Of a DNA stretch of 9,914 nt, positions 1 to 7,126 are shown in pieces (position 1 is the stretch's first letter; every line of letters begins with the position of its first letter). The stretch lies in contig CATIQX010000116.1 of assembly GCA_949531795.1 (NCBI GenBank), forward strand, positions 1 through 9,914. Direction: 5' to 3'. The position numbers were made by a program, and so were the translations under genes. Source of the stretch: Cryomorphaceae bacterium. Lineage in GTDB: Bacteria > Bacteroidota > Bacteroidia > Flavobacteriales > BACL11. The notes under the pieces were generated by a model. It was not told the DNA's origin, made no database searches, and saw only the letters and a list, made by a program, of their open reading frames with translations.

Positions 1-308
1 ATAAGTAAGTATAAGGACTAACTCCACCTGTTGGAGTTATACTAATACTACCATCTGAAAAACCATTACAAGTTATATCAGTAAATAAGTAAGATGACTG
101 TAGAATTGAAGGTTCAATTATAGCTATATTATTTAGTATTTCTGAACAGCCAACTGCATCAGTCACTGTTACATTATAATTTCCTGATAATAAATTATTA
201 ACTGATGCTGTTGTTGTACCATTTGACCATAAGTAAGTATAAGGACTAACTCCACCAGTTGGAGTTAAACTAATACTACCATCTGAAAGTCCATTACAAG
301 TTATATTA
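1..308 (-). repeat. Direct tandem repeat, 228-bp period (SprB unit)
   Basis: Positions 1-80 and 229-308 align without gaps at an offset of 228 bp, with five mismatches (at 29, 40, 61, 62 and 79 of the copy). The period equals 76 codons and stays in frame with the surface protein. The second copy is cut by the window edge after about 80 bp, so the array probably continues to the left. High nucleotide identity between units points to recent duplication or gene conversion. Confidence 0.9.
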
Positions 309-859
309 TTATTTATATAATTAATAGAAAGAGAACTACTTCCATTATATATTGAATAAGCAGGATCAACACAACAACCTCCTCCATTCCAACCTCCTGT
401 CTGACAATCACCAAGAACACTTAAGTCAATTGATAAATCTTGACAAGAACTTCCCACTACTAACTCAAAACTTAATGTGAAAGGCCCATTTGAACTAGTT
501 CCATAATCAGAATTCCCATTATTTTGAAATCTATATCCAGGCCCAAAGTTCAATCCATTTGGATAAGTATTTTGAACATCCCATACCCATGAACCTCCTG
601 AACCTCCAGGATTTCCAGGTGCTGAAACTGGAGAAATTGATGCCCAACCAATACCTAAGTCAATATCAAAAGCAATTATCCAGTTACTATTGAGTTGAGT
701 AAAACTACTTAAAGTGTAAGTAACAGTTACAACTTGACCTGCTGAATAAGGTCCTACAGGAGACATAGAAGATGTTTGAGAACCCACGCATTGAGCCTGC
801 AGATTATTATTAAAAACAACAATCAGAATTAAACAAAATATTTTAATAAATTTAGTCAA
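1..859 (-). CDS. Large exported SprB-repeat surface protein, N-terminal part (runs off the left edge)
   Basis: The frame stays open from a TTG at 857-859 to the window edge, giving 286 visible residues. Residues 1-23 form a signal peptide: T-K-F-I-K, a hydrophobic core, then LQAQ. Residues about 25-170 form a Gly/Asn/Trp-rich domain that I cannot name, ending in a cysteine cluster (C139, C152, C162, C163). From about residue 179 there are SprB-type repeats (ITCNG, DGSI, TPTGGVSPYTY, LWSNGTTT, GNYNVTVTDA, GCS, IIEP), with one full 76-residue unit and the start of a second. Such proteins in gliding and related Bacteroidota are usually very long cell-surface adhesins secreted by the type IX system; a C-terminal sorting domain would lie outside the window. 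No ATG occurs in frame between the upstream TAG (887-889) and the signal peptide, so the start must be non-ATG; TTG at 857-859 fits best, while TTGs at 866-868 and 878-880 are alternatives. The repeat family is clear; the ligand is unknown. Confidence 0.85.
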   Translation of the reverse strand, partial: MTKFIKIFCLILIVVFNNNLQAQCVGSQTSSMSPVGPYSAGQVVTVTYTLSSFTQLNSNWIIAFDIDLGIGWASISPVSAPGNPGGSGGSWVWDVQNTYPNGLNFGPGYRFQNNGNSDYGTSSNGPFTLSFELVVGSSCQDLSIDLSVLGDCQTGGWNGGGCCVDPAYSIYNGSSSLSINYINNNITCNGLSDGSISLTPTGGVSPYTYLWSNGTTTASVNNLLSGNYNVTVTDAVGCSEILNNIAIIEPSILQSSYLFTDITCNGFSDGSISITPTGGVSPYTYL

Positions 860-976
860 AACTTTCGGCAAAGATAACAATATCTTCTACTGCAACTTAC
901 GAAAAAAACAAAGAAAAGTTTCTTTAACTAATTCAATTTTTATTAGAGTACTGTAAAAGCTTATCAAATTGAAAAA
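860..976. other. Intergenic region between the LysM gene and the SprB-repeat gene
   Basis: This is the longest stretch without a protein gene (117 nt). It holds the candidate promoter at 869-895. On the minus strand there is a weak hairpin (CTAAT/ATTAG arms) and, further on, a run of seven T at 902-908. The stem is too AT-poor in G and C to call a terminator. The change from tight junctions to a 117-nt gap suggests that the operon ends here and the adhesin is transcribed separately. Confidence 0.6.
869..895 (-). promoter_or_regulatory. Candidate Bacteroidota promoter for the SprB-repeat gene
   Basis: The minus strand reads TATCTTTG at 869-876, matching the TAnnTTTG -7 consensus, with a TTG at 893-895 in the -33 region. 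The 16-nt spacer is slightly short. The predicted transcript start would lie only a few nucleotides before the TTG start at 857-859, so the mRNA would be almost leaderless. The match is good but short motifs of this kind occur by chance in AT-rich DNA. Confidence 0.45.
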
Positions 977-2275
977 TTATTCTACTGGAACTAATTTGTA
1001 ATCAACATAATGATGCAAAGGAGCATATGTGTTAACCTTTCCACCACCAGTTATATTTTTAAACTGAAATAGAGAGAAATCAGAACAAAAATGCATTATG
1101 GTATTATAGGCAATATGCGTATATTTTGCTTGATTAGTATTGTATTTTTTTTCAAATAAATTAATAAATGATATATCATGCTTACTTGAATTGCTATAAT
1201 AATGTGGATCAGGAAACAATACATCTAAAAACATTAAATTATGAATATCCAAATTATCATATTTCTTCCAATCAGACAACCCAAAAACTAATGATGTAGA
1301 ATCCATTCCACCAATAGAACCAAGAATCTTACTCACAAAGGCTTTATTTTCTGAAGGGATAATTACAACTTGTTTTTCCGTAAACATTTTACGAATAGAA
1401 TCCACATTAGTATACTTTACATTAAAAGCTTCAACTAATTTGTCCTGTTTATTAAATAGATGCTTAATGTATGCTGATTTACCCTCATGCCCTATTTGAT
1501 TAATTACAATAATCTTATCGTCAATATGATGCTTTAAAACATATTTAATAATTATATCAGTTTGAACTTGAAAAGAAGGAGAAATCTGAAAAACAGATTT
1601 ATACTTATTTACATTTTTAGTATTCTTAGAAAGTGGAGATATTAATTTTTTAGTAATATCATTCCCATATTTTTCACATAAAATATTAAAGTTACTAGAG
1701 TATAAAGGACCAATAATAATATCCATATTTTCCAAATCGTTTGAATTCACAATCTGATGTACCTTTAAAGCATCCTTGTTAGTATCAAAAGTATGTAAAC
1801 AAATATTTTTTCCTTGATTACGTAAAGAATCAAGTGCCAGTTCCACACCAACATGAAAAGAAAGAGCTACTTCAGAATCTTTATAATAAATATTAGGAAT
1901 TTCTGTAATATCCTCAAAGTCATTAAACATAGTATCATTCTTTGCCAAAAAATAAGGCATTAACAAAGCAATATTTAAGGTAGAAGTATCATTAAGTGCT
2001 AAAAAATTTCTTTTGTTTTCTTCATGCTTATGAAAAATAGGAATATATAATAACTGATTATAATACAGTCGCTTTTGTATTTCATTGTTATCAATAATCT
2101 CATTAGTTTTAACATTATGCAGCTTAGCTATTGATTTAAGTGATTCTCCACCCTTAACAATATGCTTAACATAAACATCACCATCAAAAAAAACAGTATC
2201 TGACGATGTTTGAGCCGACAAAACAAAGTTAGATAATAATAAAAATACAACAAATATTTTTCTAATTATTCCCAT
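977..2275 (-). CDS. Exported LysM-domain protein with periplasmic-binding-protein-like fold
   Basis: The 432-residue product has a signal peptide at residues 1-21 (MGIIRK, hydrophobic core, LSAQ). A LysM motif follows at about 35-80 (HIVKGGESLKSIAKLHNV ... YYNQLLYIPI), which binds peptidoglycan-type glycans. Residues about 100-410 resemble a type 1 periplasmic binding / receptor ligand-binding fold: NIALLMPY, a helix HVGVELALDSL, DIIIGPLYS near 187-195, and alternating strands and helices afterwards. No cysteine follows the signal peptide, so it is not a typical lipoprotein. It is probably periplasmic and wall-associated. The ATG lies inside the last codons of guaA with a 10-nt overlap, so translation is likely coupled to guaA. 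The fold suggests that it binds a small ligand, but it has no transporter genes beside it, so its role may be sensing or wall organisation. Family assignment is fairly sure; ligand and function are unknown. Confidence 0.85.
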   Translation of the reverse strand: MGIIRKIFVVFLLLSNFVLSAQTSSDTVFFDGDVYVKHIVKGGESLKSIAKLHNVKTNEIIDNNEIQKRLYYNQLLYIPIFHKHEENKRNFLALNDTSTLNIALLMPYFLAKNDTMFNDFEDITEIPNIYYKDSEVALSFHVGVELALDSLRNQGKNICLHTFDTNKDALKVHQIVNSNDLENMDIIIGPLYSSNFNILCEKYGNDITKKLISPLSKNTKNVNKYKSVFQISPSFQVQTDIIIKYVLKHHIDDKIIVINQIGHEGKSAYIKHLFNKQDKLVEAFNVKYTNVDSIRKMFTEKQVVIIPSENKAFVSKILGSIGGMDSTSLVFGLSDWKKYDNLDIHNLMFLDVLFPDPHYYSNSSKHDISFINLFEKKYNTNQAKYTHIAYNTIMHFCSDFSLFQFKNITGGGKVNTYAPLHHYVDYKLVPVE

Positions 2276-3801
2276 TCAATAGTAGCTGGTGGCTTTGATG
2301 AAATATCATAAACCACTCGATTAATTCCCTTTACTTTATTAATAATATCATTGGATACTTTTGATAAAAACTCATATGGTAAATGTACCCAGTCAGCAGT
2401 CATTCCATCTGTAGATTCTACAGCTCTTAAAGCAACTGCGTATTCATAAGTACGCTCATCTCCCATTACTCCAACAGATTGAACAGGCAAGAAAATTGCT
2501 CCTGCTTGCCATACTTTATCGTATAATCCAGCAGCTCTTAATGAAGAAATAAAAATATGATCCACTTCTTGTAATATACTTACTTTTTCAGAAGTAATAT
2601 CTCCTAAAATACGAATTGCTAAACCAGGGCCTGGAAAAGGATGTCTTCCTAATAACTCTTTATCAATCCCCATAGACTTTCCAATTCTCCGCACTTCATC
2701 CTTAAATAAAGTATTCAAAGGCTCAACAATTTTAAGTTTCATGTAATCAGGTAAACCACCTACATTATGATGAGATTTAATAGTTTGTGAAGGCCCTCCT
2801 GTTGCCGAAACCGACTCAATTACATCTGGATAAATTGTTCCTTGCGCTAACCACTTTACATTATCTAGTTGATTTGATTCATCATCAAATACATCAATAA
2901 ACATTGACCCAATAGCTTTACGTTTTTTTTCAGGATCTGACACTCCAGCTAAAACATCATAAAACCGACTTTTAGCATTTACTCCTTTTACATTTAAGCC
3001 CATTCCCTTGTATTGTTCCAAGACACTTTCAAACTCTCCTTTTCGTAATAATCCATTATCTACAAAAATACAATATAGATTCTCACCTATTGCTTTATTT
3101 AAAAGCACTCCAGCAACAGTAGAATCTACACCACCTGAAAGTCCTAAAACAACTTTATCATTTCCTATTTTTTGTTTTAAATCAGTTACAGTTTCCTCAA
3201 CAAATAAAGCTGGAGTCCAGTCTTGTTTAAAACTACAAATATCTACTAAAAAATTACCCAAAATGGTTGCTCCATCCTTAGAATGATACACTTCAGGATG
3301 AAATTGCAAAGCAAAAGTCTGTTCGCCTTCAATATGGTAAGCTGCAACTTTTACATCATTAGTTGAAGCAATAACTTTATAATTATTAGGAATAGTTGCA
3401 ATTGTATCTCCATGACTCATCCAAACTTGTGAATCAGCAGAAACACCTTTCATTAATTCATTCTCAGTATCCACAAAAGATAAGTTGGCTCTCCCGTACT
3501 CTCTAGTATTTGAAGGTAATACTTCTCCTCCAAATTCGTGTGCTAAATGTTGTGCTCCATAACAAACTCCTAGTAATGGCAATTTCCCCTTTATTGCTGA
3601 TAAATCAGCAATAGGTGCATTTTCTTCACGTACAGAATGCGGAGAACCTGACAAAATAACAGCCTTCCAACTTCCATCAATCTCAGGCATCTTATTGTAA
3701 GGATGTATCTCAGAGTAGATATTTAACTCTCTTACTCTTCTAGCAATAAGCTGTGTATATTGTGAACCAAAGTCTAATATTAATATTTTTTCGTGCTCCA
3801 T
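2266..3801 (-). CDS. guaA: GMP synthase (glutamine-hydrolysing)
   Basis: GuaA converts XMP, glutamine and ATP to GMP in the cytoplasm, the last step of guanine nucleotide synthesis. The 511-residue product is full length (E. coli GuaA is 525). The class I glutamine amidotransferase domain spans about 5-190, with the nucleophile C80 in GVCYGAQ and the H168/E170 pair in FHPEV. The ATP pyrophosphatase domain follows at about 200-390, with the PP-loop SGGVDS at 222-227. The C-terminal dimerisation domain ends in the hallmark PPATIEWE. All key residues are present. The ATG is 4 nt after the bshC stop (TAG), and the stop overlaps the next gene by 10 nt. A TAATTTTG box at 3832-3839 inside bshC could provide extra transcription. 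No purine riboswitch is visible, which is expected for an internal operon gene. Identification is certain. Confidence 0.98.
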   Translation of the reverse strand: MEHEKILILDFGSQYTQLIARRVRELNIYSEIHPYNKMPEIDGSWKAVILSGSPHSVREENAPIADLSAIKGKLPLLGVCYGAQHLAHEFGGEVLPSNTREYGRANLSFVDTENELMKGVSADSQVWMSHGDTIATIPNNYKVIASTNDVKVAAYHIEGEQTFALQFHPEVYHSKDGATILGNFLVDICSFKQDWTPALFVEETVTDLKQKIGNDKVVLGLSGGVDSTVAGVLLNKAIGENLYCIFVDNGLLRKGEFESVLEQYKGMGLNVKGVNAKSRFYDVLAGVSDPEKKRKAIGSMFIDVFDDESNQLDNVKWLAQGTIYPDVIESVSATGGPSQTIKSHHNVGGLPDYMKLKIVEPLNTLFKDEVRRIGKSMGIDKELLGRHPFPGPGLAIRILGDITSEKVSILQEVDHIFISSLRAAGLYDKVWQAGAIFLPVQSVGVMGDERTYEYAVALRAVESTDGMTADWVHLPYEFLSKVSNDIINKVKGINRVVYDISSKPPATIEWE

Positions 3802-3805
3802 TTAA

Positions 3806-5347
3806 CTATTTTATTTTAGGACTTAAAACTACAAAATTAGGGTTTAGTGGATTTAAATTCTCTTTTAATATTTCAATAAAGTTATCCCCACATTTTAAAT
3901 AAAACGGAATAAAATTATCATAGCGTTCTTGCAAACTATTATTTGGAAATAATTGCTTTTTTATTTTATTTATTTGATTTAAAGAACTTTCATTTTTTTG
4001 CTTAGCCAACCTCAAAGACTTCTCCTCCAACTGTTTAAAAGATTTTAATTGTTTTTGTTGTTGAGACACTATACTATTCTGAAGCCCAATATCATTAGTT
4101 TTCGCAATAATTGACAAATATATACTTTCAAAAGCATCCATTTCTTCATGTAAGGAAATAGCAGTATCATTTTTATTTAGCACAAACTTTTTTTGCAATT
4201 GATGCTCTTCTAAGAACAAATCATTAATAGTAAAGCCTAAATCTTGTCGTTTTTGATTCTGTTTATTATCCATAAATAATACAGAATTTCTTAACATCAA
4301 AATTGGGAAAGGAATATTCTCTTGATGAAAAGCAGTTTTTAACTGCATCCAATAAGCAACTTCAGCCCCACCACCAATATAAGCAATATTTGGCAAAATA
4401 GTTTCCTGATAAAGCGGCCTTAATAATACATTGGGGCTAAAGCTAGCAGGATTGTTTTGTATTTCCTTTTCCGTAATTTTATCTTTTATTAATTCTCTTT
4501 TCCCGTCTGATAATTTGAAGAAATTAATAGTACGAACAAAGGCCTGGGCTTTATAATTATTTACTAAATCCACACTACATTTAGTTATAGACTTCTCAAA
4601 ACCTTGCTCTAAAACATCTTTTTTAATAGTGGAAATAAATTGTTCTTTCAGTCTCTTTTCATCTCCATCCAAAATAACTAATCCATACTTACCAAACAAT
4701 TCATTCACCAAATAACGTGTAGCATCAGCTAAGTTATCATTAGTTAAATATGATTTTTCAAAAAGAGAAATTAATTTATCTGCATTTTCTGAATTTCCTA
4801 AAACTGATTTCAATTCCGTTAAGAGACCTTCAAAACCATCTAAATGCATTCTTCCAACAGCACCACTTTGCTTGCTGTCCCATGTTATTTTTTTACCAAA
4901 AAGATGAATATGATTAATTTCCTGGAAGTCATGATCCTCAGTTGCCATCCAAAAAACAGGGACAAAGTTATTATTAGGATATTTCTCTTCTAACTGTTCT
5001 GCCAGATTAATAGTAGAAATTATTTTATAAATAAAATAAATTGGTCCTGTGAATAAGCAGAGCTGATGTCCTGTTGTTACTGTAAAAGTAGAATTCTCTT
5101 TTAAGCTTTCAATATTCAATTTCGATTTCTTAGAAAGAAATAAACTTGCATTTTGCTTACTTAAAACATCAACCAAAACCACTCTATTAATAGAATGTGT
5201 TTTCTTTTCAGTAATTTGTTTTTCAAAATTTTCTAGTGTCGGAAAGTGATTAACAAAGGGCTTTAATTTCTCATCCTTTTTTAGATAATCCAGTACAAGA
5301 TTAGAGAATTTATTGGTTTCTTGATATGAAATTTCAGAGACCTTCAA
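3806..5347 (-). CDS. bshC: Putative cysteine ligase BshC (bacillithiol biosynthesis)
   Basis: BshC adds cysteine to glucosaminyl-malate in the final step of bacillithiol synthesis, a thiol used by Firmicutes and many Bacteroidota in place of glutathione. The 513-residue product is close to the usual length (about 540 in Bacillus). Family hallmarks are TTGHQ at 91-95, the FVPVFWMATEDHDF region at 128-141, the LLRPLYQE...GGGAEVAYW region at 308-333, a Gln/Lys/Glu-rich coiled coil at about 405-465, and QERYDNFIPFY at 473-483. There is no ATG near the N-terminus. The frame opens after the mnmA stop as TAA-ATT-TTG, so the start is taken as TTG at 5345-5347. The next in-frame ATG would remove about 130 residues, including TTGHQ. 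The gene is in the same frame as mnmA and probably depends on termination-reinitiation. The partners bshA and bshB are not in the window. The family is clear; the biochemical step is inferred from it. Confidence 0.93.
   Translation of the reverse strand: MKVSEISYQETNKFSNLVLDYLKKDEKLKPFVNHFPTLENFEKQITEKKTHSINRVVLVDVLSKQNASLFLSKKSKLNIESLKENSTFTVTTGHQLCLFTGPIYFIYKIISTINLAEQLEEKYPNNNFVPVFWMATEDHDFQEINHIHLFGKKITWDSKQSGAVGRMHLDGFEGLLTELKSVLGNSENADKLISLFEKSYLTNDNLADATRYLVNELFGKYGLVILDGDEKRLKEQFISTIKKDVLEQGFEKSITKCSVDLVNNYKAQAFVRTINFFKLSDGKRELIKDKITEKEIQNNPASFSPNVLLRPLYQETILPNIAYIGGGAEVAYWMQLKTAFHQENIPFPILMLRNSVLFMDNKQNQKRQDLGFTINDLFLEEHQLQKKFVLNKNDTAISLHEEMDAFESIYLSIIAKTNDIGLQNSIVSQQQKQLKSFKQLEEKSLRLAKQKNESSLNQINKIKKQLFPNNSLQERYDNFIPFYLKCGDNFIEILKENLNPLNPNFVVLSPKIK
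3832..3839 (-). promoter_or_regulatory. Possible internal -7 box ahead of guaA
   Basis: The minus strand reads TAATTTTG, fitting TAnnTTTG, about 30 nt before the guaA ATG. It lies within the last codons of bshC and has no clear TTG at the -33 position, so it may be a chance match in coding sequence. Confidence 0.2.
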
Positions 5348-5350
5348 AAT

Positions 5351-6439
5351 TTATTTTTTTATAATAAAGCCTCCAGCAATTAAATCGTCACCTTCATAAA
5401 TTGCCGCCGATTGTCCAGGAGCAATACCTTCAACTTTCTTATGAAATAGAACTTTCAAATTTTCGCCATCATTAGTAATAGTTGCAATTTCACCTTTATG
5501 CTTATACCTCACTTTCACTAAACATTGCATGCCATCTTCAATTTTAGCATATTTGAGGTAATTTACATTTCTAATAAACATTTCTTGTTCTTTCAAATCC
5601 TCTTTCACTCCAACAACCACTGTGTTATCTTCAGGGTTTATACCAATAACATAAGTAGGATTAGGGCCTAAGGAAACTCCAATTTTTCTTTGTCCAATGG
5701 TATAAAATGGATAACCATCATGTTTACCAACAATATGACCGTCAGTAGTAATAAAATTACCTCCCTTCACTTTTTCTTCTAGCCCTTCTACCCTTCTTTT
5801 TAAGAAACCTCTATAATCATTATCAGGTATAAAGCAAATTTCATAACTCTCATTCTTTTCAGCTAAAGCTTTATACCCTCTATCCAAGGCCATTTGCTTT
5901 ATGTCCTTTTTATGATATTCTCCCATTGGGAAAATTGTTCTTTTCAAGCATTCCTGTGTTACTCCCCAAAGCACATAGGATTGATCTTTACTTTCATCCA
6001 ACCCTTTAGAAACAACAAAACGCTCTTCTATTTTACGTACCTGCGCATAATGTCCTGTAGCTATAAAATCACAATTTAACATATCGGCACGTTTTAACAA
6101 TGCTTCCCATTTAATGTGTGTATTACATAAAACGCAAGGATTAGGAGTACGGCCAGCAATATATTCATCAACAAAATTATCAATAATAAAGCCCTTAAAC
6201 TCATCTCGAATATCTAAAATAGTATGTGGAAAACCACAATCAACAGCCAATTGACGTGCATCATTTATAGAATCCAAACTACAACACCCTGTTTCTTTCT
6301 TATTTCCCCCTGAACTCTCATAATCCCAAGTTTTCATGGTTAAACCAATAACCTCATACCCCTGCTCATGTAATAATAGAGATGCCATAGTACTATCAAT
6401 ACCTCCACTCATTGCCATTAAAACTCTTCCTTTACTCAT
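5351..6439 (-). CDS. mnmA: tRNA-specific 2-thiouridylase MnmA
   Basis: MnmA installs the 2-thio group on the wobble uridine U34 of tRNA-Lys, Glu and Gln in the cytoplasm, adenylating the base with ATP and accepting sulfur from a relay. The 362-residue product is full length. It begins with the PP-loop MSGGIDST at 10-17. The catalytic cysteine is C105 in PNPCVLCN (equivalent to E. coli C102). The second catalytic cysteine is C202 in YEICFIPD (equivalent to C199). The central domain carries GQRKIG and LGPNP, and the C-terminal beta-barrel ends with the typical IAPGQSAAIY. An extra C102 and a C52-C53 pair precede or neighbour the active site; from memory such cysteines are common in Bacteroidota MnmA. 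The ATG overlaps the end of the upstream repeat-protein gene by 8 nt (ATGAGTAA), and bshC follows after 3 nt in the same frame. Identification is certain. Confidence 0.97.
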   Translation of the reverse strand: MSKGRVLMAMSGGIDSTMASLLLHEQGYEVIGLTMKTWDYESSGGNKKETGCCSLDSINDARQLAVDCGFPHTILDIRDEFKGFIIDNFVDEYIAGRTPNPCVLCNTHIKWEALLKRADMLNCDFIATGHYAQVRKIEERFVVSKGLDESKDQSYVLWGVTQECLKRTIFPMGEYHKKDIKQMALDRGYKALAEKNESYEICFIPDNDYRGFLKRRVEGLEEKVKGGNFITTDGHIVGKHDGYPFYTIGQRKIGVSLGPNPTYVIGINPEDNTVVVGVKEDLKEQEMFIRNVNYLKYAKIEDGMQCLVKVRYKHKGEIATITNDGENLKVLFHKKVEGIAPGQSAAIYEGDDLIAGGFIIKK

Positions 6440-7088
6440 TATAATTTATTATTGTATCATTAACTCCTTCTTCAGTAAAATATTCCCAAATACCTGTTTT
6501 ATCATCAGCAAGATAAGACCCATTATAATAAACATTCCCATTAGGGAAATAATATACTGTTTTACCCTCTCTAACTCCATGATTAATTAAGGTTTGCATT
6601 TTAGTTTTTCCTTTAATAAAGTATTGAATCCAAAAACCATTTTCTACTCCTTGAGTCCAATTTTTAATTTCGTACAACTCACCAGTATAGTAGTATGTTT
6701 TTGTTATCCCATTTAATTTACCTTTTTGATACTGCTCACTCATAATTAGCACACTGTCAGTACTGAAATAATTCCAGGTACTATCCTTTAATTCATTAAC
6801 ATAAATACCAGCTGCTTTAAGTTTTCCATTTTTATAAAAAAGATGAGTTGCAGCCGCCTCTCCTGAATGAAAAAACTCTTTTTCAGCTTGCAACTCACCA
6901 GAATCATAATAATACATAAAAATCCCTTGAGGATTATCATTCTTAAACACCCCATTGTAACGCAAGTTACCATTATCAAAGTATTTTTTCCAATCTCCTT
7001 GTTTTAAACCATTTAAGTCAACTTTATTAAGTGTTTGAGTAAAGCCTAATAAAGGAATAAACATTAAAAATAAAAGTAATTTTTTCAT
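6432..7088 (-). CDS. Secreted MORN-like (YwqK-type) repeat protein
   Basis: The 218-residue product starts with a signal peptide (MKKLLLFLMFIPLLGFTQ, no lipobox cysteine). The rest is built of about eight degenerate repeats of roughly 24 residues with the pattern G-x-W-x-x-Y-x-x-x-G-x-L, starting near residues 30, 55, 80, 103, 127, 151, 175 and 199 (for example GDWKKYFDNGNLRYNG and GKTVYYFPNGNVYYNG). This is the bacterial MORN-variant repeat, which forms an extended beta sheet. The product is probably periplasmic or at the surface. Some databases label this family an antitoxin (YwqK), but the signal peptide and lack of a toxin partner argue against that here. A TATATTTG box lies just before the ATG, and the gene overlaps mnmA by 8 nt, so it may lead the mnmA-bshC-guaA-LysM operon. 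The repeat family is clear; function is unknown. Confidence 0.85.
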   Translation of the reverse strand: MKKLLLFLMFIPLLGFTQTLNKVDLNGLKQGDWKKYFDNGNLRYNGVFKNDNPQGIFMYYYDSGELQAEKEFFHSGEAAATHLFYKNGKLKAAGIYVNELKDSTWNYFSTDSVLIMSEQYQKGKLNGITKTYYYTGELYEIKNWTQGVENGFWIQYFIKGKTKMQTLINHGVREGKTVYYFPNGNVYYNGSYLADDKTGIWEYFTEEGVNDTIINYNE

Positions 7089-7102
7089 AAAATTAATTTT
7101 TA

Positions 7103-7110
7103 CAAATATA
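7103..7110 (-). promoter_or_regulatory. Candidate -7 box of the MORN-mnmA-bshC-guaA-LysM operon
   Basis: The minus strand reads TATATTTG, an exact TAnnTTTG match, 14 nt before the ATG at 7086-7088. It sits in the only non-coding gap (7089-7126, 38 nt) between the glycosyltransferases and the downstream group. No TTG is seen at the -33 position, which would fall inside the glycosyltransferase gene end. The predicted 5' leader is about 10 nt. Confidence 0.5.
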
Positions 7111-7126
7111 GTGTAAAAAGAAATGA

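Noticed and set aside
1..308. CRISPR-like or non-coding repeat array
   Set aside because: The repeat is 228 bp long, in frame, and encodes SprB units; there are no short repeats with unique spacers.
902..945. Rho-independent terminator after the LysM gene
   Set aside because: There is a five-pair AT-rich stem and a later run of seven T, but they are far apart and the stem has little G or C, so stability is doubtful.
3008..3286. Plus-strand open frame opposite guaA
   Set aside because: It lies wholly within a conserved gene on the other strand, has no family resemblance and no promoter; it is a shadow.
3802..3860. Purine riboswitch or other leader element before guaA
   Set aside because: Only 4 nt separate guaA from bshC, and the preceding sequence is bshC coding sequence, so there is no room for an aptamer.
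6432..7088. Antitoxin of a toxin-antitoxin pair (YwqK label)
   Set aside because: The protein has a signal peptide and no small toxin-like gene beside it; the label comes from the repeat family only.
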